This document shows, piece by piece, positions 52,995 through 64,000 of a DNA stretch of 64,000 bases. The DNA is from Flaccisagitta enflata (lineage: Eukaryota; Chaetognatha; Sagittoidea; Aphragmophora), in assembly GCA_965153355.1 (NCBI GenBank), contig OZ231127.1, forward strand, positions 41,292,001 through 41,356,000. Direction: 5' to 3'. Below the pieces are notes generated by a model. It had not been told where the DNA came from. It saw only the letters and a list, made by a program, of their open reading frames with translations, and ran no database searches. The stretch's first letter is position 1. Each line of letters starts with the position of its first letter. The position numbers and the translations under genes are program-made.

Positions 52995-53110
52995 GGTTGT
53001 TTTTGTTTTTGTTTTTGTTTTTGTTTTTGTTTTTGTTTTTGTTTTTGTTTTTGTTTTTGTTTTTGTTTTGTTTTTTGTTTTTGTTTTTGTTTTTGTTTTT
53101 GTTTTGTCTG
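52995..53110. repeat. (TTTTTG)n microsatellite
   Basis: About 19 units of TTTTTG with one shortened unit. A HINE-like tetramer remnant (CGACCAACCGACGGACATG) lies at 52743-52762. 53111-53476 is probably LINE 3' flank. Confidence 0.95.
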
Positions 53111-53476
53111 TTTTTTGTTGTTGTTTGATCACTGCGCTATTTCGATCGATTAAAAACACCCTTTCTCTATTTCGATTACTTGTCTACTAGCTTGAATGCT
53201 CGGTACCCCTGAGGATATGAATGAACGAATTAATTTACGAAAAGGCACAAAAACTACAATAAGGTCGAGGTATTGTAAGCGGGCCCGATTCGAAGGATAG
53301 CCCATGAAAGTCGCTTAAAATAACTTTTTTTTCAACGGGGTCCTTTAAAGATAAAAATTTCATAAAATCATTAAGAGTAGAAATCGTAAAAGAATAAATC
53401 CGTAACATTGTCAAGAAGATCCGTCGATAAAACCCGTGTAAATCATCAATATTGAGTGATTTAATACTCCTTCAAT

Positions 53477-53626
53477 TTACGTTTCAAAAACTTTAAACTC
53501 GGTCATAGACTTGATAGAGTCTGGAAGCTCATTCCAATGCTTGATTGCCGTATAAGCGAAACCGTCAGGGAAAAGAGAAAGTTTTTTAGACAAATAAAAG
53601 TTATGGCTACCTCCGCGAGTATTGTA
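53477..53626 (-). pseudogene. LINE reverse-transcriptase C-terminus, downstream part
   Basis: Reads YNTRGGSHNFYLSKK, then GFAYTAIKHWNELPDSIKSM and TEFKVFET before a TAA stop. This matches the C-terminal end typical of non-LTR retrotransposon ORF2 proteins (xNTRGxxxNF...WNxLPxxIKxxxxxxxFK). It continues exactly from the fragment at 56355-56571, separated by a 2.7-kb insertion. The copy is 5'-truncated and not functional. Confidence 0.75.
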
Positions 53627-53710
53627 CCAGTAAAGGCGGCTCTCGCCGACCGGAAAAAAATCGTAAGATTGATTTTGTTTTTTCAGTTTTTTCTCTCTTT
53701 TCATTACATT

Positions 53711-54386
<676 letters not shown>

Positions 54387-54389
54387 TTT

Positions 54390-55130
54390 GGGCAGCGGCC
54401 CCGAAGGGGACGAAGTCCTGTAGAACACAGGGGGACTTTCGTTCGTCCGTTCGTGTTCGTTCGTTCGTCCCCCCCTCTGGCCTCTGAGACCTCAAATTTG
54501 GCCTCTAAGGCCTCAAATCCAGCTTCTCAGGCCTCAAATCCAGCCTCTCAGGCCTCAAATCCAGTCTCTCAGGCCTCAAATCCAGCCTCTCAGGCCTCAA
54601 ATCCGGTCTCTCAGGCCTCAAATCCGGCCTCTCAGGCCTCAAATCCAACCTCTCAGGCCTCAAATCCAACCTCTCAGGCCTCAAATTAGGCTTCTCAGGC
54701 CTCAAATCCAAATTCTCATGCCTCGAACCTGGCCTCTCAGGCTTCAAATTAGGCCTCTCAGGCCTCAAATCAGCTATCTAAGCCTCAATTTATTGCTCTC
54801 AGGCTTCAAATCAGTCCTCTGACCTTTCATGCCTTAATCCAGCTCTCTCAAGCCTCAAGTCAGCCCTTTCAAGCTTCCGATTGGCATTCTGAGGCCTTAC
54901 ATCTGCCTTCTTAGACCTCAGTTTAGGCTCTTAAAGGCCTTCAGTAAGCCCTCTATAGCATCTCATCCACTTCTTCAGGCAGGACGAACGAAAGTCCCCC
55001 TGTGTTCTACAGGACTTCGTCCCCTTCGGGGCCGCTGCCCTGCTTCCCCTCACTCCAATTCACAATCACTCAAAGCAGGGCAACGGGTATCGCTGACCAC
55101 ATATTGCCCTTGGGCGACCTGTTACTCCCC
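54390..55130. mobile_element. TIR-minisatellite element 2
   Basis: Nearly perfect 59-bp inverted repeats at 54390-54448 and 54982-55040 (GGGCAGCGGCCCCGAAGG ... GTTCGTCC). The interior (54480-54960) is a minisatellite of about 19-20 bp, CTCAGGCCTCAAATCCAGC. The head follows at 55041-55120 (CAAAGCAGGGCAACGG, TATCGCTGACCACA). Confidence 0.8.
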
Positions 55131-55194
55131 CTCTCCCTCCCTCTCCCTCCCTCCCTTTACCTCCCTCCCCCTCCCTCCCTTTCCCTCCCTTTTT

Positions 55195-55705
55195 GGGCAG
55201 CAGCCCCAAGGGCCGATGTCCTGTAGAACACAGGGGGGAATTTCCATACGTCCATCCGTCCGTCCGTCCCCGTTGGCCTCAAATCCGCTCTCCCAGCCCT
55301 CAAATTTGCCCTCCCAGCCCTCTATTCAGCCCTCCAGGCCTCAAATCAGCTTTCCAGGCTTCAAATTAGCCCCCCCACCTCAAATCTGTCCTCCAGACCT
55401 CAAATCTGCCTTCCAGACCTTCAATTAGCCCTCCAAGCATAAAATCTTAATTTGCCCTCCAAAACTCAAATCGGCTCTCCAAGCCTTGATTCTGCCCTCC
55501 AGCCTTCAAATATGCCTTCAGCGGTCTAAATCAGTCATCTAAGGCCTGAAATATGCCCCATCAGGACGTATGGAAATTCCCCCCTGTGTTCTACAGGACA
55601 TCGGCCCTTTGGGGCCGCTGCCCTGCTCTCACTCCACTTTTTCACTGATCACTCCCAGCAGGGCATCGGGTACCGCTGACCATGTGCGATCCTTGGATGA
55701 CTAGT
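55195..55705. mobile_element. TIR-minisatellite element 3
   Basis: Inverted repeats 55195-55253 and 55562-55621 (GGGCAGC..CCCCAAGGGCC ... CCATACGTCC) with one single-base gap. The interior is a looser GCCCTCCAGACCTCAAATC minisatellite. The head at 55622-55705 matches 4915-4992 in reverse (CAGGGCATCGGGTACCGC, TGCGATCCTTGGATGAC). It lies only 65 bp after element 2's head. Confidence 0.8.
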
Positions 55706-56035
55706 TCTCCCCCTCCCTCCCACCCTCTCTGCCTCTCTCCCTCCTTCCCCCTGTTTCCCTCTCTCTCCCTCCCACCCCTTCTCCCTTTATCATTCCCTTT
55801 CCCTCCCCCTCTCCCCCTTTCCCTCCTTCCCTTTCCCTACCCCTATTCCACCTCCTCCCTCTCCCTCCCTTCAAGTCTGCCTCATTCCCTTCCTCCCTCC
55901 TTCCCTCTCTCCCTCTCCCTCCCTTCATCTCCCTCCCTCTATCTCCCTCCCTCTCCCTCCCTCCTTTTCTCTCCCCCTCCCTCCCTCCCTCTCCTCACTC
56001 CCTCTCCCTCCCTCCCTCCCTCTGCCCTCTGCTGA
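55706..56035. repeat. CTCCCTCC-rich tract
   Basis: About 330 bp of nearly pure pyrimidine DNA after TIR-minisatellite element 3. A related tract lies at 55125-55190. 56036-56354 is the tail of the insertion. Confidence 0.9.
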
Positions 56036-56354
56036 ACTCATTTCTGTTGTTACATAACGCCAAAAATTGAGATCGGTGAAAAATATCGATCTCTGAGAAA
56101 TATGCGGAAAATGTGAAAAAATAAAAAAAGATTAAAAAATTCATAGCGCCTAAAGTATTGGTCCGACAGTGCCCTGCTTTTTTCCAGAAGGTGTAAAAAA
56201 GTGCCCTCTTTCACCCTGTACCAATTTCAACCCCAGCCTCGGGCGAGCCTAGTCGTGACCCAACTTCCTCAAAACATCTCAAGCGAAAATGGGAAAAATT
56301 AATTCCTAAGCGAAACTCAAAAAATCGAAAAACGTTTTTCGATTTTTTTCCCAA

Positions 56355-56571
56355 TGAGTGGGCAGCAGAAATCAATTTGAAATTCGGCAGTAGATAAGTG
56401 GGAGCCAACTTGTGACGTATACGAAAGAGGTGATTTAATTTGAAAAATTTGACTCGGTCCGGAACGGTCAGCCATGCCAACTCTCTTAAGTTGTTGACAT
56501 CTACATGAGCACGATTATCCAAACTAAAAACAAATCGCACCATTTTGCTTAGTTTATTTTCCGTTTTGCCT
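56355..56571 (-). pseudogene. LINE reverse-transcriptase C-terminus, upstream part
   Basis: Reads VRFVFSLDNRAHVDVNNL, RELAWLTVPDRVKFFKLNHL and LAPTYLLPNFKLISAAHS, the region just after the polymerase domain in non-LTR ORF2 proteins (LxWLPVxxRxxFxxxxxxxKxxxxxAPxYL). The fragment begins after an in-frame TAA, so the rest of the element is absent. Its last codons (HS) join directly to YNTRGG at 53626 with no residue lost. Confidence 0.78.
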
Positions 56572-57065
56572 TACCTCCCTATTATTTTTAAGGATTGCGG
56601 TTGAGCCAACAAGGATATCAATATCGAATTCTACCACTCAAACGCACATTGGACTTGATCTAAATAAAACTAGCCCATATTCCCATCTAAATAATTGTGT
56701 GCAGGCGATCACAGGCAGTTGTGATCATTGGGTAGGGCAGTTATGCAAAAAACGAAAAACGAAAAAAAAAAAGCAAAAGCTAAACGTTACCAACGGACAG
56801 ACACACCAGTAGACAGTCTAACAGACAGACCAACCAACCGACAGACAATTTCACCGACTAACAAATAGACCAACAAAAACACAGACCTTGTTCTTGTGAG
56901 CCTTTGTTGTTGGCGTATTTGACAACTTAAAGATTTACCCCAACGTGCGAGTCAAATCGCGTTTTAGACCGCATTTGTCGATGGAGATTAGCGCCAAAAT
57001 GAGAAAGGATCATTTCTTTGGCAGATGGATTGAGAAAAGGAAAAAAGGTCGAAGCAGAAAGAAGA

Positions 57066-57068
57066 TGA

Positions 57069-57144
<76 letters not shown>

Positions 57145-57155
57145 AGGAAACGAAA

Positions 57156-57191
<36 letters not shown>

Positions 57192-57244
57192 AGAAAGAAA
57201 GAAAGAAGGAAAAAAGAAAGTAAGAAAGAAAGAAATAAACGAAA

Positions 57245-57288
<44 letters not shown>

Positions 57289-57290
57289 AA

Positions 57291-57330
<40 letters not shown>

Positions 57331-57392
57331 AGAGAAAGAAGAAGAAGAAGAGAGAAAAGAAGAAGAAAGAGAGAAGAGAAGAAGAAAGAAAC
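57066..57392. repeat. (GAAA)n microsatellite
   Basis: About 325 bp of GAAA with GAAG and CGAAA interruptions. 56572-57065 is unique DNA with nothing recognised. Confidence 0.93.
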
Positions 57393-57529
57393 CGGGGCGT
57401 AGTTGCAAAGGGTCACAAGAGAGGGTTACAGGTTTCGCAAAGGGCGTGTAAGATCTATAGGTTGGAAGGGTAACTCCAATTCAGCTCTCTTTCTCTCGAT
57501 ATAGCTTTCACGTCAACATCTTGTTGTCG

Positions 57530-57787
57530 TTATTGGATTCGTGTGATCATTTTAACCCTGCTAGAAATAACTGGCATCGGTAGTCTCGAGAACTGATTCC
57601 CGTTATCTTTCTGCTGATCGTCGTTATCTACCATATCATGAACGTAGTAAACGCCGCAACCGAGGACGTTTTTGTTATTTTCATAGGCGTCGCCTACTTG
57701 CAGTATTGTATCCCTCATAATTGTTTCCTCACCAAACATCAATGTTATCATCGTCAAAGGACCTGACAAACGTTGATTGCAATCCAT
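57530..57787 (-). CDS. Unidentified 85-codon open frame
   Basis: Minus-strand open frame with ordinary composition (includes TLMFGEETIMRDTILQVGD and VLGCGVYYVHDMVDND). I do not recognise it and see no convincing splice sites around it. It is listed because it is one of few long frames here not made by a microsatellite. Confidence 0.15.
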   Translation of the reverse strand: MDCNQRLSGPLTMITLMFGEETIMRDTILQVGDAYENNKNVLGCGVYYVHDMVDNDDQQKDNGNQFSRLPMPVISSRVKMITRIQ

Positions 57788-58121
57788 TGGCTTATCTTAG
57801 TGAAGGATTCAGCAATGGTTGCTGTTGTTATTGGGACGGTGTCAGCTTCGGCTGCTTTTGAGGCAGTAATTGCGGCAGCTGTAGCAGCAGCAGTTGCAGT
57901 AGGATGCGGTCGCAGTTGTGACAGCAGTAGCAGCGGTAGCCCTAGTATCGTAAGAGGTGGCAGCGGCAGTGTCGGAGGCAGTGTGGTTCATTTTGCCTTT
58001 AGTTTATGACAGCCATTTTCTTCCATAATTCTTCCTTCATTTTTTGCTCTGCTTTTTATAGTGGAGAAGCCACGGAGGAAAGGGGAAGAACACGAGACAG
58101 GTGTGTACGGAAATATAAATG

Positions 58122-58125
<4 letters not shown>

Positions 58126-58178
<53 letters not shown>
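58126..58178. repeat. (GA)n microsatellite
   Basis: About 52 bp of GA. 57788-58125 contains GCAGCAG-type cryptic repeats; 58179-58900 is unique DNA without a recognised gene. Confidence 0.92.
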
Positions 58179-58179
<1 letters not shown>

Positions 58180-59269
58180 GATGTTATGAATGTCAATCAC
58201 ATTTGTTCTTTGACTGACATAATATCTGATTACCCGTCCAAATAGACCAGTACATCGGCCGGGTAAATAACTGAAAAAAGAATACCAAGTTTCCCGTTTG
58301 TTGGTTGTCTTTTTCTAATTCTTTTCGTTTTCCGTGTCGTGAGCGGCCTTTGAGTGATCCACTACTGAACGTGCCACGCATGCGCCGTTGATGACTTCGT
58401 CCCCCGCCTCCGGACTTTTTTTTGCCCGTGTGTGTGTATGTGTGTGTGTTTTAAATACCGTCTAGGATTACGTGCGCACACGCGCTTAGGCTCTCTCCTA
58501 CGTATGTACGTGCGCGGGTGTTTTTGTGCGTGTGTACTCTCTAACAAATCTCTCTTTCGCATCTTAATTGCTTCGGGATGTGATCTCTCTCTCGAGAGGA
58601 GAGGCTTCCTCTCCTGGCCGTGAGAAAATCGAATATTTATTTTTGTGTGTGAGTCTCATTTTGTTTATTTTTTGGTTTCAATTAACCTAGTTGGGAGGTC
58701 TATCGGTCGTTTGGTTGTTACTCCTGTAACTGAATTGAAATCAGGGCTGAAAGAGGGCTGCATGGCAGATGACCATCTTGCACAAGCAGAGTGTGAGGCG
58801 AATCAGAGTGATGGAGATTTAAAGGGCACTTTTGAATTATTGTGGACTGTGGAGCGATGGCAACAGTATTGGAGTGTTAAGGGGAGACAGAAGATGGTTA
58901 TTGGTGATTAAGATAGCTACATCACAATGCGTGTGGTTAGATCCTGGATAATAGTTAGGAGGGCAGCATTGGATTCCCGTGCATAGATGGCAGATGGAAG
59001 ATGGCAGATGGAAGTGTGAAGATAAAAGGCACCATTTGAATGTTGTGGTCAGTTGGTGGGGTGGCATTAAATGTTGGTGGTAAGATGGCAAAGAGTGGTT
59101 AGACGGTTGTGGCGGTTTCGAGGGCGGCATTGAATGGCTGTGGTTTGATGCTAAATGGTGCTTCAGAGGGTGGCATCAGATTATGTGGTGAGATGGTGGT
59201 TTGTAGGGTCGCATTGCAGAGCTGTGGTTAGATGGCGATTTTTAGGGCGGCATAGGAACGCTGTGGTTT

Positions 59270-59690
59270 GACGGTAGATGGCGGTCTGGAGGGCGGCATC
59301 AGATCGCCCTGGTAAGATGGCGGCTTAGAGGATGGCATCAGATCGCTCTGGCGAGATGGCAGTTTGGAGGGCGGCATCAGATTGCTCTGGTGAGATGGCG
59401 GTTTGGAGGGCGGCATCAGATTGCTCTGGCGAGATGGCAGTTTGAAGGGCGGCATCAGATCGCTCTGGCAAGATGGCAGTTTGGAGGGCGGCATCAGATT
59501 GCTCTGGCGAGATGACAGTTTGGAGGGCGGCATCAGATTGCTCTGGCGAGATGGCAGTTTGGAGGGCGGCATCAGATTACTCTGGTGAGATGGCAGTTTG
59601 GAGAGCGGCATCAGATCGCTCTGGCGAGATGGCGGTTTGGAGGGCGGCATCGGGATGCTGCGGTTCGACGGTAGATGGGGGTTTAGAGGG
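59270..59690. repeat. 39-bp minisatellite
   Basis: About ten copies of a unit starting GGAGGGCGGCATCAGATTGC, landmark spacing 39 bp, with 0-4 changes each. Degenerate related units extend back to about 58930. Both strands are open (MPPSKLPSRQSNL and its counterpart) because 39 is a multiple of three. Confidence 0.88.
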
Positions 59691-61280
59691 CGGCATCGGA
59701 ATGGGAGTCTTGTTAAAGACGGAATATCGGAATTCGTTTCGGCTTCGCGCCTAACAACAATTAGAATTTCCGCCGCATAAGATTCGTAACGAGGGACCTT
59801 GGGAGAATGGAGAGAGAGAGAGAGAGAGAGCTTAAAGAGCGGGAGACCGAGGTGGAGACTAACAGAAATAAATGGTGAAAGCCAGACAGAGTGGCAGACA
59901 GACAAACAGCTTTGTCAACGACAACGACGACTACAAAAACTATGAATAGATTAATGAAATGTATGAAAGCTGGGATATTGGAGTTGGCATTGATATATAA
60001 CGACCACAAGTAATGTAACGGTGACGACGACGATGACAACAATTAAGGCAGCATGCAGATGATTAAAACTATTAGCGCTGACGACGATGACTATTACCAT
60101 AGACGGTGATGGCGATAAGAATGCAACGATGGATCGTAAAAACACACGACGTCTAGGGCGTCCAAGGCAGTGGATTAAGATGCTAACGAAGCTGGAGACA
60201 ACCTGAAAGATGCATTTCTCTACAGGTTATATGGCTTTATAGCACAAATGAGGGTGCCCTTTTGTGGTGTCAGTTTGCATGGTTTTGTTTGAAAGCATTG
60301 CCCCAGGGCCCCGCGCACCAAGGATCCCGCGTCCTGCCCCTCATGTATGAATAGAACAAAATTGTTTTTGGAATAAAAGTGGTGAGAAATAAAGATACAA
60401 AATCATTTTGATTGTTGCTGTATCAGAGGTTTCGAAAGGAAAAAAATATGATAAATTCCTATATTATGGCATCGGCAAGAAAAGAAGTATTAGATGTTAG
60501 TTTAGGGGGGGGCTGTGCCGCCTCAGTACCTCAGGATCTCTGCGCCATGTTGATCAGCCCAAATTGTGCATTTATATATTGATATGTCGTGTATTCACGT
60601 CGTTGTATGATTCGGCTACCGATAAGAAGGTGATCGAGTTCAACGTTTTGTTCCGTATTGTGTGCGATTCTATCAAGAACTACATTCAGAGTATCGTAAA
60701 TCGTGTAAACGTGACAGAAATCTGCGTATAAAACCACAAATAACAAGCCAAACAGAGCAACGGGAAAAGGGGAAACTGAGTATTGATTACCATATTTCCG
60801 TCATTGCCGCTGCCGCCGCCGCAGCAGCAGCCGCGGCTGCCACCAACACCGCCGCCTTCGGAGCCGCTTTACGATATACGAGACGCCTTTTACCACGTCA
60901 ACCCATTCTCATGGACTCGGTTTCTTTTTAACATTATATCATTGTGTGTACATTGCGTCGAGACATGTAACGTTTTCGCCTTTGCGGCTGGTACGACAAT
61001 GTTTGAATAGCTACTACGGCATTGTGAACGAGAAAACAATGAATCTTTTACTTACGCAGAATCATGAATCAATAAGGACATTAAACGACGTAAAACGGCA
61101 TGGAAATTACTCAGGATTGTTTAAAACTGGTTCGACAGTTACCATACAGCTGAATGTAACAGGTCTTAAAAAAAAAGAAAAAAAAAGTAGTTAAAATTGT
61201 GCAGGTTTTTTGGTGGATAGATCTTTGTTCCAAGAGTTTGAATTAAAGGGATTTCTGCAGCAGCTGGTTGTTAATCATTT
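59691..61280. other. Unannotated DNA
   Basis: Unique sequence with a short GA tract (59811-59830), a cryptic GCC/GCA-rich patch (60807-60855) and open frames I do not recognise. Confidence 0.5.
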
Positions 61281-61495
61281 TTAGTCGCGTGCTATGCGAC
61301 TCTACACCCCGCTCTGTCGGCCCGTTGGTCCGTCGGTCCGTTGGTTTGTCCGTCCATTCGTCGGTCACACTTTACTCTTTCAGGGTTTTTGCGGTTTTTG
61401 GCCTCACAGCTCCCGCCCAAATATATGATGACCTCAATTACGGCCCCTGCCCACCCGCACGCGACTGGGGTAGCCATGTATCCGGCCTTGTTTTT
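61281..61495 (-). mobile_element. HINE-like element, GTCGCGTGC subfamily, second copy
   Basis: Close relative of 25450-25665 in opposite orientation: 3' hairpin AGTCGCGTGCTATGCGACT, GTCCGTCGG tetramers, GGTTTTTGCGGTTTTTGGCC, and 5' end CGACTGGGGTAGCC, TGTATCCGGCCTTGTT. Similarity runs the whole length apart from the tetramers. Confidence 0.78.
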
Positions 61496-61825
61496 CCAGG
61501 GCTTAAAGTGAGCATTTCATAGGGAAATGGCTCCATCGTCCCGGTTAATGCTTCATAGTGGGAGTTTTGATCCAATATCCTTTACACTTTTTATTCGAAG
61601 ACCCGTTACAAGGAGCTATCTCAGCATTGACTGTTTTTTGCCGTTCTTGGGGCACCGGAAAAAAGTCTGAACGCCGGAAATAATTTCCATTTCCGGCAAA
61701 AGCTTCGACGCGGAATCAACTAACGATGAAACATGTTGCGCTTTTGTTGCCGTTGCTCCCAAGCTACGCTATCAACTTCAGCATTGTGGTTGTTGTGGTT
61801 GTGGTTGTGGTCGATGTTTTAAGTA

Positions 61826-61842
61826 AGAGAGAGAGAGAGAGA

Positions 61843-61903
<61 letters not shown>

Positions 61904-61973
61904 TAAGGAGAGTCCAAGGAGAGTCCAAGGAGGGTTTGCTTTTAAAAGAAATTAATGAATGAAAGATAGAAAT

Positions 61974-62064
<91 letters not shown>
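61826..62064. repeat. (GA)n and (GATA)n microsatellites
   Basis: GA 61826-61900 and GATA 61973-62063, separated by AAGGAGAGTCC repeated three times. Confidence 0.95.
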
Positions 62065-62065
<1 letters not shown>

Positions 62066-62342
62066 AAAGAAAGATACATAAATGGACAAATAAACATACA
62101 GACGGTCAGAGAGACAGACAGACATTTGGACAGACAGACAGACCGATAAATACACAGAGAGGCGTATCGTTGGATAACTGATCAGACAGTAAGAAAGATA
62201 GCAAGAATAAAAGAATAATAGAGCCTCTCATTACCATGGCTGAACGAGAATGTGCGTTTCCAAGAAAATGATGGAAGACTTGAGTCTTGGAAAACGCAAG
62301 GAAAGATTGTGAGAGTACCACTGAGAAACACTCATTGAATGA

Positions 62343-62348
62343 AAAGGA

Positions 62349-62424
<76 letters not shown>

Positions 62425-62509
62425 AGAAAATGAAAAACGAAGAGTGAAAAATACAGGATGGGAGAGGGAAAGAAAGAAAGGAAGAAAGAAAGAAAGAAAA
62501 AAAGAAAAA

Positions 62510-62588
<79 letters not shown>

Positions 62589-62590
62589 CA
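62343..62590. repeat. Two (GAAA)n microsatellites
   Basis: GAAA 62343-62424 and 62470-62588, separated by a short AGTGAAAAATACAGGATGGG stretch. 62591-63470 is unique DNA without a recognised gene. Confidence 0.94.
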
Positions 62591-63477
62591 ATTAAAAAAG
62601 AAAAAAGAAAGGAAGGAGGAAAAGAAAAGAAAGAATCGCTTGCGGGTGGGCAAAACAAAATCCATCTCTGATTGCCCAATATGACGGACGAACCGACGAA
62701 CCTTTCGTATAGCAGCTCTTTCCGGAATGGCATGCATTATGGAATTGATAATGAATTGACGCCCTAATGTTAAAGGCTAATACAGGAGAACCACGTAATA
62801 ACAGCCTCGCTTTTAAAGGTTCCCCATCAATAAAAGTCAACATTTTTAGGTACCTAATGGTAGTTTTTAATGTGATTTCACCTCTCTTTAAAGGTTATCC
62901 TTAGATAAAGGTGAAAAATCTTCAATCCCAATGGGACCGATGAGGAGGAGTCCTACTGTATATGCTTACATATCAACTGAGAAACTCATGTAAATTGGCA
63001 ACCTTCAAGAAAAACAAAACAGACCTAAAATTTCCAACATCGTGAGCTCCACAACGTCTTTAATTTTTGGGGAGTAAATGGCAAATGACAGAGAATGAAA
63101 ACAAATAGAAAACTGTGCCTAGAGAATAGAGATGGGAAGGAGATACAAGGAGAGGAAAACGAGTGGGTTGTCAGCGCAGAGCGAGTAAGTGGCGCGTGAA
63201 ACGGACGCTCGCCCATGAAACGGAGGCGAAGAATTCAATGGGCGATAAAAGCCTGGAATGTGCTATCATTGGTAAGAAGTCGATGTCGGCAAATTAGGTT
63301 AGCGCTTCTCGAGACGCACCCTCGCGCGCGGGAAAGGTCAAGACAGAGATGGAGACAAGCATGAATCTCTAATGAAGCGTAAGAAAGAATTGGCCTCCCT
63401 GCCAGCTAGCTTTTTATCTTTTTTATTTTCCTTTTTTTTTCTCTCTCTATCTCTCTTTTCTCTGTTTGTCTATTTGT

Positions 63478-63599
<122 letters not shown>

Positions 63600-64000
63600 T
63601 TTTTCTCTTTTTCCTTTCCGTATCTTTTCTCTGGTTTTCTTCTGTTTCGTTTTCTTTCTTTTTTTCCTTCTCTTTGCCTTTGCCTTTGCCTTTCTTTTCC
63701 ACCGGAAAAATGGAGGCGATATAGAAGCAATGATTCTACCATTAACCTATTTCAAACACATGAGACACATTTGGGAAGAGAAAGGGGCCAAGTTTATAAT
63801 AACGGATGGCATGTTTTCGCAACGGAACCGCGAGGGATGGATACAAAGTGGAAGAAAAGGAATAACCTTGGCAGGCATGAAGATTGGTGGTGACCACACA
63901 AGTCCATTTATGAAGATCCATGTTTGATCTCTCTGGTACGTTCCATATCATGACGTAATTGCGCGAAATCCTATAAATCATATGAAAATGTCAACTTATC

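Noticed and set aside
61736-61830. Signal-peptide-like start (MKHVALLLPLLPSYA)
   Set aside because: Followed directly by a GTT/GTG repeat and a GA tract; no coding continuation.
63720-63927. Plus-strand frame after a CT tract (ILPLTYFKHMRHIWEEKG)
   Set aside because: The minus strand is equally open, no clear acceptor or donor, and no family recognised.

Overview
This is eukaryotic, almost certainly animal, nuclear DNA. The only confident coding sequence is a set of short exons joined by large introns with GT-AG junctions. The rest is an AT-leaning background filled with long microsatellites and non-autonomous transposons (hAT-like, TA-flanked mariner-like, and Helentron-derived HINE-like elements, plus a LINE remnant). 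There are no operons, ribosome binding sites or prokaryotic genes. The exact taxon cannot be fixed from sequence; an invertebrate with a repeat-rich genome, such as a lophotrochozoan, would fit.

The gene: five minus-strand exons (27784-27880, 24984-25108, 7368-7441, 4783-4844, 3407-3543) splice in compatible phases (1/1, 0/0, 2/2, 1/1) into one 165-codon frame of about six consecutive 24-residue extracellular-type leucine-rich repeats. Both ends are open: the 5' end lies upstream of 27880 and the 3' end beyond position 1 or undetected below 3407. Introns are 1.2, 2.5, 17.5 and 2.7 kb, and most of their length is microsatellite or transposon.

Layout. 0-2.5 kb: hAT-like MITE, an inverted pair of HINE-like elements, a higher-order minisatellite. 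2.5-7.5 kb: LRR exons among TTTC, CT and GACA tracts, a TIR element with internal repeats, and a 1.35-kb ATC array. 7.5-25 kb: the giant intron, with several HINE-like copies, one swollen to about 350 bp of GACC, palindromic MITEs and two small hAT-like or TIR elements. 25-34 kb: the first exons seen, more HINE-like copies and a cluster of MITEs. 34-44 kb: microsatellites, a paired MITE family and a tandem duplication of about 3.4 kb with a deletion in one copy. 44-48 kb: a 2.3-kb hAT-like element carrying a 573-bp tandem repeat. 48-53 kb: MITEs and a long GAAT array. 53-57 kb: a LINE reverse-transcriptase C-terminus split by a 2.7-kb insertion that holds two TIR-minisatellite elements. 57-64 kb: microsatellites, a 39-bp minisatellite and one more HINE-like copy.

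The two most interesting signals are (1) the HINE-like family, whose copies fall into subfamilies with different subterminal words that co-vary between the 5' end and the 3' terminal hairpin, and (2) a TIR element family in which long, nearly perfect TIRs enclose element-specific minisatellites. Nearly all long open frames in the window are artefacts of microsatellites and are not annotated as genes.
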